A DNA stretch of 57,190 nt from Acidobacteriota bacterium (GCA_021161905.1 JAGGZT010000053.1:1-57190); one strand, 5' to 3'; counted from the stretch's first letter, positions 1 to 12,492 are shown. Numbers and translations: made by a program. The notes: generated from the sequence alone by a model not told the origin.

Positions 1-1
1 C

Positions 2-1276
2 TCCATTGCCAAACGGGTATTCGTTCCCAGAAGGGGGAGGGTAGAGCCTTTCCGGGCGGAACTGGGGGAGGTAGTGGACCCAGAATCGGGCGAGGTGATC
101 GATATCGCCCTTCTCACCTATTTCAAAGCACCCCGTTCCTACACCAAAGAGGATGTAGTCGAGATAAGTGCTCATGGGAGCCCGGTCGTCCTCCGAGAGA
201 TCCTCTCTCTTTTGATTAGGGAGGGGGCACGACTCGCCCAGCCCGGCGAATTCACCTACCGTGCCTTTATAAATGGGAGGCTCGATCTCCTCCAGGCGGA
301 GGCGGTAGCCGACCTCATTTCCGCCACCACGAAGAAACAGGCGAAATCAGCCTTAGCCAAACTATCGGGTGAGCTTTCATCGCGCATAAGAGAGGTGGAT
401 GAGCTTATGCTCGATCTCATCGCCCGAGCGGAAGCGTCCCTTGACTTCTCCGAGGAGGAGGATGAATTTATAACCCAGAAGGAGCTTTTGGAAGGGCTTC
501 GTCTTCTTGCTCGTCGGGTAAGGGAACTCAAGGAGGCGATGAGCCGGGGTCGACTTCTCAAGGAGGGGATAGCCCTTGCCATAATCGGGCGCCCCAATGT
601 CGGCAAGTCCAGCATTTTCAATAGGTTAGTCGAAAAGGAGCGGGCGATAGTTACCGAGATCCCCGGCACCACCCGTGATGCCTTGGCGGAGGAGGCGGAG
701 ATAGAGGGAATCCCCATAAGGTTTGTCGATACCGCTGGCATTGCCTCTCCCCGCAACCGGCTCGACGAGGAGGGGATGAAGCGCTCTTTGGCTGCCACCT
801 CGGAGGCGAAGCTAATCCTTGCTGTGTTCGATTCCTCCGAGCCCCTCACCCCGGAGGACGAACGTATTCTCTCCCTTCTTAGGGACAAGGAGGCTCTTTT
901 GGTGGTGAACAAGAAAGACCTCCCCCTGGCGCTTGATCTTTCTCGCCTTAAGACCCTCTCTGAGGGGAAGAAGATGGTCCGCACCTCGGCGAAGACCGGT
1001 GAGGGGATAGAGGAGTTAAAGCGAGAGATAGCCTCCTTCTTCAGTGAGGGCTTTTCTGGGGATCTCATCCTCGCCGGCTTGAGGGAGCTCGAGATAGTCT
1101 CCGATGTGGAGGAGGGGGTAGCTTCTGCCCTTTCGGCAGCGGAGGAGGGGGAGGGAGAGGAGATCGTTCTTGTCGATCTCAAGCAGGCGTTTTCCCGGCT
1201 CGGGGAGCTCACCGGGAGGAGCCCGGTGGAGGATGTACTCCATACCATCTTCTCCCGCTTCTGCATCGGGAAGTGA
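2..1276 (+). CDS. mnmE: tRNA uridine-5-carboxymethylaminomethyl modification GTPase MnmE (5' end cut by window)
   Basis: MnmE works with MnmG to modify U34 of certain tRNAs at the wobble position. The reading frame is open from the window edge, and residues homologous to MnmE run upstream of the first possible start (GTG at 74), so the true start lies outside the window, probably about 30 residues back. Visible are the N-terminal tetrahydrofolate-binding domain ([10 protein letters not shown]), the G-domain motifs [17 protein letters not shown] and NKKD, and the C-terminal CIGK with the family's conserved Cys. It leads into mnmG with a 4-base gap, the usual order near replication origins. Confidence 0.96.
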   Translation, partial: SIAKRVFVPRRGRVEPFRAELGEVVDPESGEVIDIALLTYFKAPRSYTKEDVVEISAHGSPVVLREILSLLIREGARLAQPGEFTYRAFINGRLDLLQAEAVADLISATTKKQAKSALAKLSGELSSRIREVDELMLDLIARAEASLDFSEEEDEFITQKELLEGLRLLARRVRELKEAMSRGRLLKEGIALAIIGRPNVGKSSIFNRLVEKERAIVTEIPGTTRDALAEEAEIEGIPIRFVDTAGIASPRNRLDEEGMKRSLAATSEAKLILAVFDSSEPLTPEDERILSLLRDKEALLVVNKKDLPLALDLSRLKTLSEGKKMVRTSAKTGEGIEELKREIASFFSEGFSGDLILAGLRELEIVSDVEEGVASALSAAEEGEGEEIVLVDLKQAFSRLGELTGRSPVEDVLHTIFSRFCIGK

Positions 1277-1280
1277 AACG

Positions 1281-3167
1281 ATGACCGCCTTTTCTTCAGA
1301 ATACGATATCGTGGTAATCGGGGCGGGCCATGCGGGTTGTGAGGCGGCACTCGCCTCTGCTAAGCTTGGTTATGCCACCGCCCTTTTCACCATCAACTTG
1401 GAGACAGTCGCCCAGATGTCCTGCAATCCAGCGATAGGGGGACTGGCAAAAGGACAGCTCGTCCGGGAGATAGACGCCCTCGGCGGGGTGATGGGGAAGG
1501 TGATCGACGCCACCGGCATCCAGTTCCGCCTTCTCAACAGGAGCAAGGGGGAGGCGGTCCAAGCGCCGAGGGCACAGGCGGACAAGGTGGAATATCGCCT
1601 GCTGATGAAGAGGACCCTTGAGGAAGCGGAGAACCTCCATCTATATCAAGCTGAGGTGGCGGAGATACTCGTATCCGGGGGGAAGGTTCTCGGAGTAGCT
1701 TTAAAGGACGGAGAGCGGGTAAAGGCAGGGGCGGTCATCGTTACCACCGGCACCTTCCTGAACGGATTAATCCACATTGGGCTCACCTCCTACCCCGCGG
1801 GAAGGGCGAATGAACCTCCCTCTTGCGAGCTTTCTCAATCCCTTAAACGGCTCGGGTTTGAGATGGGTAGGCTCAAGACCGGCACTCCTGCCCGGGTGCT
1901 CAAGGACAGCATAGACTTCTCCAAATTCGAGCCTCAGGAAGGGGACCCGGATCCCGTTCCCTTCTCCTTTGAGACGGAGAGGATAGATCGTCCCCAGGTC
2001 CGCTGTTATCTCGGCCATACCAACCCTGAAGTCCACCGGGTGATAAAGGCGAACCTCGACAAATCCCCTCTTTATTCAGGGAGGATCGTGGGTATCGGTC
2101 CCCGGTATTGCCCCTCGATCGAGGACAAGGTGGTCAAGTTCCCGGATAAGGAGCGTCATCAGGTCTTCCTCGAGCCGGAGAGCCTCCATTCGAACGAGAT
2201 CTATCTCAACGGAGTCTCGACCAGCCTTCCCGTCGCGGTGCAGAGGGAGTTCCTGAGGCGGATCCCTGGGCTGGAAGACCTGGTGATTATGAGGCCGGGA
2301 TATGCCATAGAGTATGACTTCGTTCAGCCTACTGAGCTTTTCCCTTCGCTCGAGACGAAGCGGGTCTCCGGGCTCTTCTTGGCTGGGCAGATAAACGGGA
2401 CATCGGGTTACGAGGAGGCGGCAGCACAGGGGCTCATCGCTGGGATAAACGCGGTTCATAAACTCAAGGGGAAACCACCCCTCGTCCTTTCCCGGTCCCA
2501 AGCCTACATTGGGGTGTTGATAGATGACCTGGTCACGAAGGGGGTGGATGAGCCCTATCGGATGTTCACCTCCCGGGCGGAATATCGTCTTCTCCTTCGG
2601 GCAGACAACGCTGATGCCCGGCTTACCCCAATCGGCTATGAGATCGGTTTGATCTCCGAGGAGCGATACGAACGTTTCAGAAAGAAGCAAGAGCGGATCA
2701 AGAGAGCCCTTTTCATTCTCGAGAAGGAAAAGACGAAGGGTGATCATCCCTTGGGAGAGGGGAGGAGTTTCAAAGAGCTCCTGAGGCGTCCCGAGATTAA
2801 ACTCCTCAAGATTGTCTCAGAGCTTCCCCGGTTTCCTTCGCTGACCGTTGAGGAGATGCGCCGGGTGGAGGCAGAGGTGAAGTACGAGGGGTATTTGAAG
2901 AGGCAGGAAAGGGAGTTGGCGCGACTCTCCCGACTTGAGAAGCGGAAGATACCACCAGGTTTTCCTTTTGGAAAGATCCCCGGTCTCTCCCGGGAGGTGG
3001 TGGAGAAACTTTCTCGAGTCCGTCCCCTCACTCTTGGTCAGGCAAACCGGATCCCGGGGATCACCCCGGCGGCGATCGCCATTATCGATATCTATTTGGA
3101 GAAATGGAGGAAGGATGGTACCCTTCAAAAAGTTGCTGGAGGAAGAGGGAAAGAGGATCGGGCTTGA
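1281..3167 (+). CDS. mnmG: tRNA uridine-5-carboxymethylaminomethyl modification enzyme MnmG (GidA)
   Basis: FAD-dependent partner of MnmE in wobble-uridine modification; 628 residues, normal for the family. The FAD-binding motif [10 protein letters not shown] lies about 10 residues from the start, and the [33 protein letters not shown] and [12 protein letters not shown] signatures follow. I chose the ATG at 1281 because the longer frame from 1170 would overlap the conserved end of mnmE and adds residues foreign to the family. There is no strong Shine-Dalgarno sequence, so translation is probably coupled to mnmE. The 3' end overlaps rsmG by 53 bases. Confidence 0.97.
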   Translation: MTAFSSEYDIVVIGAGHAGCEAALASAKLGYATALFTINLETVAQMSCNPAIGGLAKGQLVREIDALGGVMGKVIDATGIQFRLLNRSKGEAVQAPRAQADKVEYRLLMKRTLEEAENLHLYQAEVAEILVSGGKVLGVALKDGERVKAGAVIVTTGTFLNGLIHIGLTSYPAGRANEPPSCELSQSLKRLGFEMGRLKTGTPARVLKDSIDFSKFEPQEGDPDPVPFSFETERIDRPQVRCYLGHTNPEVHRVIKANLDKSPLYSGRIVGIGPRYCPSIEDKVVKFPDKERHQVFLEPESLHSNEIYLNGVSTSLPVAVQREFLRRIPGLEDLVIMRPGYAIEYDFVQPTELFPSLETKRVSGLFLAGQINGTSGYEEAAAQGLIAGINAVHKLKGKPPLVLSRSQAYIGVLIDDLVTKGVDEPYRMFTSRAEYRLLLRADNADARLTPIGYEIGLISEERYERFRKKQERIKRALFILEKEKTKGDHPLGEGRSFKELLRRPEIKLLKIVSELPRFPSLTVEEMRRVEAEVKYEGYLKRQERELARLSRLEKRKIPPGFPFGKIPGLSREVVEKLSRVRPLTLGQANRIPGITPAAIAIIDIYLEKWRKDGTLQKVAGGRGKEDRA

Positions 3168-3744
3168 GCTTCCTCCAGAGGTTTTGGAGAGGAGTGATCG
3201 TTATTACCGCCTTCTGGCTGAGTGGAATCAGAAGGTGAGCCTTACCTCGATAGTGAAGGAAGAGGAGGTGGTTCGCTACCATTTCCTGGAGGGCTTTTTC
3301 CTCGCCCAATTCCTTCCGGGGAGGGGGAAGATGGTCGATGTGGGAAGTGGGGCTGGTTTCCCTGCTCTTCCTGCGAAGCTTCTCCTTTCTAAAATGGAGC
3401 TCATTTTGGTTGAGCCGGTGATGCGGAAGGTATTGTTCTTACGAGAGGTGGTGCGAGCGCTTTCCCTTTCCTCGGTCGAGGTTTTTCGGGGGCGGATGGA
3501 GGAATTGTCCCACTTCTATCGCGATTTGCAGGCTGATGTGGTTACCTCCCGTGCTTTGGGACGATATGACGCGTTTTTTTCTTTTTGTCGGCAGGCGCTC
3601 TCCCCTTCGGGGCGGGCTATCCTTTTTGTATCCGAGCGAGGGCGTCGCGATCTAAGTTCTTCTACATCGGGTTTTAGCCTCGTTCAAGAGGTTCAACTTC
3701 CCACCAGGAGGAGGGGTTTTCTCCTTTTTTTCTCCCCGGGTTAG
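3115..3744 (+). CDS. rsmG: 16S rRNA (guanine-N7)-methyltransferase RsmG (GidB)
   Basis: SAM-dependent enzyme that methylates N7 of a guanine in the 530 loop of 16S rRNA. The 209-residue product has the family glycine-rich SAM motif [16 protein letters not shown] and the later TSRALG segment. The ATG at 3115 gives the normal family length; the longer open frame back to 2935 only shadows mnmG. The gene starts inside mnmG, which implies translational coupling. Its stop codon (3742-3744) directly abuts a parS site. Confidence 0.94.
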   Translation: MVPFKKLLEEEGKRIGLELPPEVLERSDRYYRLLAEWNQKVSLTSIVKEEEVVRYHFLEGFFLAQFLPGRGKMVDVGSGAGFPALPAKLLLSKMELILVEPVMRKVLFLREVVRALSLSSVEVFRGRMEELSHFYRDLQADVVTSRALGRYDAFFSFCRQALSPSGRAILFVSERGRRDLSSSTSGFSLVQEVQLPTRRRGFLLFFSPG

Positions 3745-3760
3745 TGTTTCACGTGAAACT
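3745..3760. promoter_or_regulatory. parS centromere-like site bound by ParB
   Basis: The sequence TGTTTCACGTGAAACT contains the perfect 14-base palindrome GTTTCACGTGAAAC (3746-3759). It is within one or two bases of the established bacterial parS consensus TGTTNCACGTGAAACA. It starts immediately after the rsmG stop and lies about 70 bases before parA, a classic parS location. No second CACGTG-centred copy was noticed in the window. Confidence 0.93.
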
Positions 3761-3831
3761 TTTGCTTGTCTCTCATCCCCCTTTTTGTTATCTTAAAAGG
3801 GGCAGGTAAGGATCTTCCACACTATGAGATT

Positions 3832-4617
3832 ATGGGAAAGATAATCGCGATCGCTAACCAGAAAGGAGGGGTGGGGAAGACCACCTCGGCGGTGAACCTT
3901 TCGGCTGCTCTGGCAGTTGCCGAGCGAAGGACGCTCCTGGTTGACATCGATCCCCAGGCAAATTCCACCTCGGGGCTCGGGTTCACCCCCGATCCTACCC
4001 GGAGAAGCATCTACGATGCCCTTCTCCTCCAAGCACCGGTTGAGGAGCTCATCCTCGATACCGAACTTAAGTTCCTAAAGCTTCTCCCATCGGAAAAGGA
4101 TCTGATAGGGGCGGAGGTAGAACTCCTTTCCCTCGAGAAGCGCGAGTTCATTCTGAAAACGATCTTGGAGAAGGTGCGGTATAACTTCCATTACATCGTT
4201 ATCGATTGTCCTCCCTCCCTGGGTATCCTCACCATAAACGCTTTGGCTGCCGCCGATTCCCTGCTCATCCCCCTTCAGTGCGAGTATTACGCCTTGGAAG
4301 GTTTGTCCGAGCTGATGCGCACCCTAACTCGGGTGAGAGAGGGGCTTAATCCTCACCTGAAGATAGAGGGGATACTATTTACTATGTACGATGAAAGGAC
4401 CAACCTGTCCCAGCAGGTGATGGAGGAGGTACGGAATTACTTTAAGGGGAAGATATTCAGAACAATTGTCCCCCGCAATGTCCGTCTAGGAGAGGCGCCC
4501 AGTTTCGGGAAGCCTATAATCCTCTATGACCTTAAATCGAAGGGAGCAATGGCATATCTCAATTTAGCCAAGGAAATCATCGAAAATGAAAAGGAAGGCA
4601 TTAGGAAGAGGGCTTGA
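3832..4617 (+). CDS. parA: Chromosome-partitioning ATPase ParA (Soj)
   Basis: Deviant-Walker ATPase that dimerises on DNA with ATP and moves ParB-parS complexes. The 261-residue protein starts [10 protein letters not shown], carries the deviant Walker A KGGVGKTT, the switch segment [14 protein letters not shown] and Walker [11 protein letters not shown] chose ATG 3832; a TTG at 3766 would add an unrelated leader running close to parS. There is no long N-terminal DNA-binding domain, so this is the chromosomal (type Ib/Soj-like) form. Its last 32 bases overlap parB. Confidence 0.96.
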   Translation: MGKIIAIANQKGGVGKTTSAVNLSAALAVAERRTLLVDIDPQANSTSGLGFTPDPTRRSIYDALLLQAPVEELILDTELKFLKLLPSEKDLIGAEVELLSLEKREFILKTILEKVRYNFHYIVIDCPPSLGILTINALAAADSLLIPLQCEYYALEGLSELMRTLTRVREGLNPHLKIEGILFTMYDERTNLSQQVMEEVRNYFKGKIFRTIVPRNVRLGEAPSFGKPIILYDLKSKGAMAYLNLAKEIIENEKEGIRKRA

Positions 4618-5437
4618 CGCCTTAATCCCGAGGCGGCAGACCGCGGAAGGCGGGAGACCGTTTGAGGTCGATATAGACCTTATCTCTCCCAACCCCTATC
4701 AGCCCCGGGATAATTTCGACGAGACGAAAATAGAGGAGCTCGCTCGCTCAATAAGAGCCAATGGAGTGATCCAACCCCTTCTCGTCCGTCCCATCAAGGG
4801 AGGATATCAGCTAATCGCTGGAGAACGGAGATGGCGAGCGGCTCAGCTCGCTGGATTACTTAAGGTCCCGGTGGTAATTCGGGAGGTGCCCGACGACAAA
4901 TTACTCGAGCTCTCCTTGATCGAAAACATCCAGCGGGAGGAATTGAACCCGATAGAGGAGGCAAAGGCTTACCAGCTTTTGGTAGACCAGTTCGGCCTCA
5001 CCCAGGAGGAGATCGCCAACCGGGTGGGTAAGGATCGTTCTTCGGTTGCCAATTACCTTAGGCTTCTAAAACTCCCTCCGGAGGTGCAGAGTGAGTTGAC
5101 CCGGGGAAGGGTAACTATGGGACACGCTCGGGCTCTTCTTGGACTTGAGGAGAAAGAGCTCCAACTCGCTTTGCTCACAGAGATAATCAAACGAGATTAT
5201 TCGGTGAGAGAGACCGAACGGGCGGTGAAAAGGTTAAAACGGGGGGGGAAGAGGAAGAGAGAGTCGATATTCGATCCCTTCATCGCCGAGATCGAAGAAC
5301 GCCTTTCTCGGACCCTTGCCACCAAGGTGGAGGTGAGGAAGGAGGGGGCGAAGGGGAGGATCGTCGTCCATTTCTACTCCCGGGAGGAGCTCGATCGTAT
5401 CCTCGATCGACTCCTTTCTTCTGGGGATAATCGCTGA
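4586..5437 (+). CDS. parB: Chromosome-partitioning protein ParB (Spo0J)
   Basis: CTP-dependent DNA clamp that loads at parS. The 283-residue product begins with the typical [14 protein letters not shown] leader. It then shows NPYQPR, a [12 protein letters not shown] arginine box (the CTP-binding region) and [15 protein letters not shown], followed by the helix-turn-helix [21 protein letters not shown] and a C-terminal dimerisation domain. The cognate parS is about 0.8 kb upstream, so the whole ParABS system lies within 1.7 kb. Confidence 0.96.
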   Translation: MKRKALGRGLDALIPRRQTAEGGRPFEVDIDLISPNPYQPRDNFDETKIEELARSIRANGVIQPLLVRPIKGGYQLIAGERRWRAAQLAGLLKVPVVIREVPDDKLLELSLIENIQREELNPIEEAKAYQLLVDQFGLTQEEIANRVGKDRSSVANYLRLLKLPPEVQSELTRGRVTMGHARALLGLEEKELQLALLTEIIKRDYSVRETERAVKRLKRGGKRKRESIFDPFIAEIEERLSRTLATKVEVRKEGAKGRIVVHFYSREELDRILDRLLSSGDNR

Positions 5438-5461
5438 TATGTTCAGGTTAAAGGAGGGGAA

Positions 5462-5866
5462 ATGAAGTTCCGAGAGGAGGAGTTTGGAGAAATTGACGCT
5501 TTTATCGGGGAGAAGACGGTTATCGAAGGCACCCTTAAATTTGAAGAGACGGTGAGGATAGATGGTAAGGTGAAAGGGAAGGTCGTCTCTCAGCATTCCC
5601 TGGTGCTGGGAGAAAAGGGAAAGGTGGAGGGGGAGATCGATGTCGCTGTGGTTTCGATAAGTGGTGAGGTTCGAGGAAAGATAAAGGCTAAGAAGAGGTT
5701 GGAGCTTCTTCCTAAGGCGCGGGTTTACGCTGATGTCATCACCCCCTGTCTCCGGATTGAGGAGGGAGCCCTTTTTCAGGGAAGTTGTCAGATGGAACCT
5801 CCGCGAGGAGAGGTCTCCATCCCTGGACTTACATTCACCCCCATCAAGAGGGAGAAAGGGGGATAG
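5462..5866 (+). CDS. Bactofilin-family cytoskeletal protein
   Basis: Bactofilins polymerise without nucleotide into right-handed beta-helix filaments used as scaffolds for envelope growth and polar organisation. The 134-residue protein has the central run of short glycine-spaced strands expected for the fold (GTLKFEETVRIDGKVKGKV, then GEKGKVEGEI, GEVRGKI and ARVYADVITP) and the usual ending IEEGALFQGSCQM, flanked by short disordered tails. A strong GGAGG Shine-Dalgarno precedes ATG 5462. It sits 24 bases after parB, which suggests co-transcription and a link to parS positioning, as shown for Myxococcus xanthus bactofilins. Confidence 0.9.
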   Translation: MKFREEEFGEIDAFIGEKTVIEGTLKFEETVRIDGKVKGKVVSQHSLVLGEKGKVEGEIDVAVVSISGEVRGKIKAKKRLELLPKARVYADVITPCLRIEEGALFQGSCQMEPPRGEVSIPGLTFTPIKREKGG

Positions 5867-5937
5867 GGTAACCGCTAACTCCGGAGTCATAATCAGGGAG
5901 AGGGTCCTTTGCCGAGGTCAATGGTCAGGGAAGGGGG

Positions 5938-5966
5938 TTGATAGAGCTGGTGATCTGTTCTATAGT
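5938..5966 (+). promoter_or_regulatory. Sigma-70-type promoter for the ATP synthase operon
   Basis: TTGATA (5938-5943), a 17-base spacer and TATAGT (5961-5966) lie in the 133-base gap between the bactofilin gene and the first atp gene. The start site would fall near 5973, about 27 bases before the ATG at 6000, which is preceded by a purine-rich ribosome site. The gap also holds a 10-base palindrome ACTCCGGAGT (5878-5887) of unknown meaning. Confidence 0.7.
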
Positions 5967-5999
5967 AATAAAGCAAATAGCTTAAGGTAAAGGTGGGAG

Positions 6000-6425
6000 A
6001 TGTCGCTCGATTATTCGGTCTTCATCATCATCATTTTGGTATTACTCCTTATGTTTATCCTTGATCATTACCTCTTCAGTCCCCTCGTTGATATCTTGAG
6101 AAAGCGGAGGGAGATAGTAACCGAGGCAAGAAAGAAACGGGATGAGACCTTCGCCCGGGTAGAAGAGCTCCTTCGGTGCTATCGAGAGGAGATCGAGCGA
6201 GCGGAGGAGGAGGGGAAGGCAGTAAGGGAGGCTTTCCGAAAAGAGGGCGAGCGGATGAAGAGGGAGATAATCGAGCGAGCAAGGGAGAAGGCGGAGGAGA
6301 TGGTGGCTCGGGCGGAGAGGGAGCTTAGCGAGGAGGTCGCCCGTTCCCAAAGGCTTCTTGCCGTTGAGGGGAAACGGCTTTCCTCTGAATTGGCTGAGAA
6401 ATTATTAGGGATGAGAGGAAAATAG
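6000..6425 (+). CDS. atpF: F1Fo ATP synthase subunit b' (first b-type subunit)
   Basis: Peripheral-stalk subunit linking the membrane sector to F1. The 141-residue product has one N-terminal membrane helix (about residues 6-24, VFIIIILVLLLMFILDHYLF), the family-typical SPLVDILRKRRE turn and then a long Glu/Arg/Lys-rich coiled coil. A second b-type gene follows, so this genome has the b/b' arrangement known from cyanobacteria, alphaproteobacteria and several deep lineages. Which of the two should be called b' is arbitrary from sequence alone. Confidence 0.88.
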   Translation: MSLDYSVFIIIILVLLLMFILDHYLFSPLVDILRKRREIVTEARKKRDETFARVEELLRCYREEIERAEEEGKAVREAFRKEGERMKREIIERAREKAEEMVARAERELSEEVARSQRLLAVEGKRLSSELAEKLLGMRGK

Positions 6426-6475
6426 AATAACGAGGAGGAATTGAAAGGTGTTCCTTCTTGATTGAGGTTGGATGG

Positions 6476-6979
6476 ATGAGTGGATTCTGGCGGTTCCTGT
6501 TTGAGGGGGTTAACTTAACCCTCTTTTTATATTTAATTCACCGCTACTTATGGCATCGAGTGAAGGGGTACCTCGACAGAAGGGTAGCGAGGATGGAGGA
6601 GGAGCAGGAAGAGGCGGAGCTCGAGCTCGAGGGGGTTGCTGCTGAGCTTGAGGAGGCGAGAGCCCTTCTCACCCAAGCCACCTCGGAGGCGGCGGAGATA
6701 GTGGAATCGGCTCGCGAGGAGGGGAAGAGGATCTTGGAGGAGACAATTCATCAAGCGGAGGAAGAGGCGGAGAAGATCCTCTCTTCTGCAGAACGGAGGA
6801 TAGAGCGGATGTCCCTTGAGGCAAGGGTTGAACTTCGCACCTTCTTCGCCGAATTTGTGTTCAGGGAAACGGAGAGGAGGTTAAAGGGGAGATTGAGTCC
6901 GAAGGAGGATAGATATCTATTCTCCTCCTTCCTCAACAGGATGAAAGAGGAGAGGGATGTTCTCAAGGCGGCAAGCTAA
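6476..6979 (+). CDS. atpF: F1Fo ATP synthase subunit b (second b-type subunit)
   Basis: Second peripheral-stalk subunit: a hydrophobic N-terminal segment (FLFEGVNLTLFLYLIHRYLW) followed by a long charged coiled coil (EEEQEEAELELEG) and a C-terminal delta-contacting region. I prefer ATG 6476, with GAGG about eight bases upstream. The frame can extend six codons back to a TTG at 6458, which has a weaker ribosome site. The 3' end overlaps atpH by 23 bases. Identification rests on architecture and operon position, because b subunits are poorly conserved. Confidence 0.85.
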   Translation: MSGFWRFLFEGVNLTLFLYLIHRYLWHRVKGYLDRRVARMEEEQEEAELELEGVAAELEEARALLTQATSEAAEIVESAREEGKRILEETIHQAEEEAEKILSSAERRIERMSLEARVELRTFFAEFVFRETERRLKGRLSPKEDRYLFSSFLNRMKEERDVLKAAS

Positions 6980-7523
6980 GGAGTTCGCCCTTGCTCTTAT
7001 CCCCTTGGCTGAGGAGAGGGGGGTTGGGGAAAGGGTTGTTTCGGAGCTTTTATTCTTCTCCAAGCTTATCCAAAGAGAAGAGAAATTAAGGCGCTTTCTC
7101 GCTCATCCTGAGGTTATTTCCGATGAAAAGAGACGAATAGTAGGGGAATTGGCTAAAAAACTTTCTTTTTCTCCTATTTCCATCGCTTTTCTCAACCTCC
7201 TCATCCGGAAGAGGAGGGCGCATCAGCTTCCGCTCATCGCTGAGGTATATGCCGAGCTCCTCGATGAGAAGCGAGGAGTGGCGAGGTCTAAGGTGATAAG
7301 TGCCAGGAGGCTTACCAAGGAAGAGCGGGAACAGCTTTGCCTCCTGTTAGAGGAGGGTTTAGGGAAGAAGGTTAAGCTTGAGGCGAAGATAGACCCCTCC
7401 CTCATAGGGGGGGTGATGGTTATGGTTCGAGGTCTCCTTATTGATGGAAGTTTAAGGGGACAGCTTAATAGGATAAAGGAGAAACTGCTAAGGGGGGATA
7501 TAAGTGAAGCTGAACGCAGATGA
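6957..7523 (+). CDS. atpH: F1Fo ATP synthase subunit delta
   Basis: Delta (OSCP-like) joins the peripheral stalk to the top of the alpha/beta hexamer. The 188-residue protein has the helical N-terminal domain ([14 protein letters not shown]) and the conserved C-terminal stretch [21 protein letters not shown], the hallmark of the family. It overlaps the second b gene at its start and atpA by 20 bases at its end. Confidence 0.93.
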   Translation: MFSRRQAKEFALALIPLAEERGVGERVVSELLFFSKLIQREEKLRRFLAHPEVISDEKRRIVGELAKKLSFSPISIAFLNLLIRKRRAHQLPLIAEVYAELLDEKRGVARSKVISARRLTKEEREQLCLLLEEGLGKKVKLEAKIDPSLIGGVMVMVRGLLIDGSLRGQLNRIKEKLLRGDISEAERR

Positions 7524-9028
7524 GCTATCAGAGTTACTCAAGAAGGAGCTTGCTTCCTACGAGATGAAGCTTGACATCTCGGAGGTGGGCACGGTTATAG
7601 CAAGTAGTGACGGGATCGCCCGAGTTTATGGGTTGGAGCGGGTGATGGCAGGAGAGCTGGTTAAGTTTCCTCAAGATGTTACCGGTATCGTCTTCAACCT
7701 CGAAGAGGATGAGGTGGGGGTGGTCATTCTTGGTGACCCAACCGCGGTGAAGGAGGGGGATATCGTCCGTCGTACGGGACGCCCGGTGGAGGTGCCGGTT
7801 GGGGAGCCCCTTCTTGGCAGGGTGGTCGATGCACTGGGTCATCCCCTCGATGGACGGGGCGCGATAAAGGCAAAGGAGTATCTCCCGGTGGAGCGAAGGG
7901 CTCCGGGGATCATAGATCGCCAGCCAGTCCATCAGCCCTTGATAACTGGGATCAAGGCGATAGATTCGATGATCCCAATAGGAAGGGGACAGAGGGAACT
8001 CATTCTTGGCGATCGGGGTATCGGCAAGACGGCGATAGTTATCGACACCATAATAAGTCAGAAGGGGGAGGATATCTTCTGCATCTATGTGGCGATAGGG
8101 CAGAAACGAGCCGATATTGCCCGTATCGTCAAGGTATTAAGGGAGGCTGGGGCGATGTCCTACACGACGGTGGTTGTTGCTTCGGCAGCGGATCCCGCCT
8201 CCTTCCGTTACCTTGCACCTTATGCCGGTTGTTCTATGGGGGAATACTTCCGAGATAAGGGTAAAGATGCCCTGGTGATCTATGATGATCTGACAAAACA
8301 TGCCCAAGCCTATCGTGAGCTCACCCTCCTTCTCAGGCGTCCTCCGGGGAGGGAGGCTTATCCGGGCGATATCTTCTATCTTCACTCCCGTCTCCTCGAG
8401 CGGGCAGCTAAGCTCTCTGAAGAGAAAGGAGGAGGTTCTCTTACCGCCATTCCTATTGTGGAGACCCAGGAGGGGGATATCTCCGCCTACATCCCCACAA
8501 ATGTGATCTCCATCACCGACGGACAGATATATTTGGAAACAGAGCTCTTCTATGAAGGGATAAGGCCAGCGATAAATGTTGGGCTATCCGTATCCCGGGT
8601 TGGCGGTGCAGCTCAGATAAAGGCAATGAAGCAGGTGGGGGGAAGGTTGCGCCTCACCTTAGCCCAGTATCGGGAGATGGAGGCGTTTGCCAAGCTTGGC
8701 GCTGAGTTACACATATCCACCCAGCTTCAGCTTACCCGGGGAAGGAGGCTTGTGGAGTTGTTGAAACAGGACCAGTACAATCCCATCCCGGTGGAGAAGC
8801 AGGTAGCACTCCTTTATGCGGGGATAAACGGCTATCTTGACGACCTGCCCCCCTCTGAGGTCGCCCTCTTCGAGCGGGAATTTCTCCAATTTCTGGAAAC
8901 CGAGGGAAAAGAATTTCTTCGGAGTTTATCGGAGAAAAAGGAGCTCACCCCCACCATTAAGGGGAAGTTGGATAAGCTCCTCGAGGAGTTCAAAGGAGAG
9001 TTTGTAAAGAAGCATAAGGTGGTCTCCG

Positions 9029-11319
<2,291 letters not shown>

Positions 11320-11322
11320 TCG

Positions 11323-11742
11323 ATGGGAGAGGAAGGGACGATAAGGCTCAAGATCCTTACTCCCGATGCCAGCTGTCTCGAAGAGGAGGTAAGCGGGGTG
11401 ATGGTGCCGGGGGAGGAGGGATATTTTGGTGTCCTTCCGGGCCATATTCCTCTTTTCAGTCGAGTAAAGCCGGGTCGCCTCACTTATTGGATGGGCAAAA
11501 GTATCAGACACTTTGCAGTAGGAGGAGGCTATGCTGAGGTGCTTCCCAATGCGGTAACCATCTTTGTCGATGTGGCAGAGCCGGGGGAGAGGATCGATAG
11601 AAAGAGGGCAGAGCTCGAATTACATCGGGCAGAGGAGATCCTTCTCCGAGAGAAGGATGAGGAAAAGAGAAGGAGGGCAGAGTATTCTCGGGCGAAGGCG
11701 CTTGCCCGGCTTGAAGTGGCAAAGTTGGTTAAAGGAGGCTAA
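11323..11742 (+). CDS. atpC: F1Fo ATP synthase subunit epsilon
   Basis: Epsilon couples and regulates rotation. The 139-residue protein has the N-terminal beta sandwich with VMVPGEEGYFGVLPGHIPL, the typical AVGGGYAEVLPNAVTIFVD strand and the C-terminal two-helix region rich in Glu and Arg. It is the last ATP synthase gene here; no a (atpB) or c (atpE) subunit gene is present in the window, so the Fo rotor genes must lie elsewhere. Confidence 0.93.
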   Translation: MGEEGTIRLKILTPDASCLEEEVSGVMVPGEEGYFGVLPGHIPLFSRVKPGRLTYWMGKSIRHFAVGGGYAEVLPNAVTIFVDVAEPGERIDRKRAELELHRAEEILLREKDEEKRRRAEYSRAKALARLEVAKLVKGG

Positions 11743-11748
11743 TCACGG

Positions 11749-12480
11749 ATGAGGGCGAAAGGGGAAAGTGCTGAGGAGACGATCGACGATATACTATGGG
11801 GCAAGCTTAAACTGATCCAGACGAAGGAGGGGTATCGGTTCTCGGTCGATGCTCTTATCTTAGCCGATTTCGTCGAGGTAAAGGCGCGGGATAAGGTGAT
11901 CGATCTTGGAACCGGGAATGGCGTCATACCTTTGCTCCTGGCAGTTAAGAAGAATCCCGCCTATATATTGGGGGTAGAGATCCAACCGAGGCTTTCCTCG
12001 CTTGCCAGGCGGAATGTGATCCTTAACAAGATGGAAGGCAAGGTGGAGATAAAAACGGGGGACTTCCGCGAGCTCGAACTGGGAAAGAGGTTTGAAGTAG
12101 TAGTCTCCAATCCACCCTATCTCCGTTCGGGGGCGGGAAGGACGAGCCCGGAACCGGAGCGGGCGATAGCAAGAAGCGAGATCTACTGTACTCTACCCCA
12201 ACTCATTGCCGCTGCCAGCCGTTTCCTTGCTCCGGAAGGGCGGTTTTATCTTATTTTCCCTGCTAAGAGGTTGTTTGAACTTATGCTCGAGTTAAGGCAT
12301 CAGGGGTTCGCTCCGGTGAAGATGCGGTTGGTCCATTCGAAGCCGAAGTTACCAGCCACTTTGGTTCTCCTCGATGCGAGAAAGAGGCCAAAACCTGAGC
12401 TTTCCATCCTTCCTCCGCTCGTTATATACAATGAGGATGGAAGTTACACTAAGGAGATGAACCGTATCTTCAGCCCTTGA
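11749..12480 (+). CDS. tRNA1(Val) A37 N6-methyltransferase-like protein (TrmN6/YfiC family)
   Basis: SAM-dependent methyltransferase of 243 residues. The SAM motif IDLGTGNGVIPLLLA is near residue 51 and the N6-adenine active-site motif NPPY at residues 121-124. The N-terminal DDILWGKLKLIQTKEGYRFSVD matches the COG4123 group, which includes the E. coli enzyme that methylates A37 of tRNA1(Val). Exact tRNA substrate is inferred from family only. A GGAGG ribosome site overlaps the atpC stop, and the 6-base spacing suggests it is the last gene of the atp transcript. Confidence 0.82.
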   Translation: MRAKGESAEETIDDILWGKLKLIQTKEGYRFSVDALILADFVEVKARDKVIDLGTGNGVIPLLLAVKKNPAYILGVEIQPRLSSLARRNVILNKMEGKVEIKTGDFRELELGKRFEVVVSNPPYLRSGAGRTSPEPERAIARSEIYCTLPQLIAAASRFLAPEGRFYLIFPAKRLFELMLELRHQGFAPVKMRLVHSKPKLPATLVLLDARKRPKPELSILPPLVIYNEDGSYTKEMNRIFSP

Positions 12481-12492
12481 TCCCTTCTTTGC

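Noticed and set aside
256-1350. 364-codon open frame antisense to mnmE
   Set aside because: It is a Ser/Arg-rich shadow of a well-conserved gene, without a ribosome site or recognisable domain.
2076-2747. 223-codon open frame antisense to mnmG
   Set aside because: Shadow of conserved mnmG sequence with low-complexity composition.
3766-3831. Longer ParA start at TTG 3766
   Set aside because: Adds residues unlike any ParA and begins within the parS-proximal gap; ATG 3832 gives the family start.
1-5437. Replication origin (oriC/DnaA boxes)
   Set aside because: The gene order suggests an origin nearby, but no cluster of TTATCCACA-like boxes or dnaA/dnaN/rnpA gene is in the window.
5234-5890. 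218-codon open frame antisense to parB and the bactofilin gene
   Set aside because: Spans two real genes and their gap; no homology or ribosome site.
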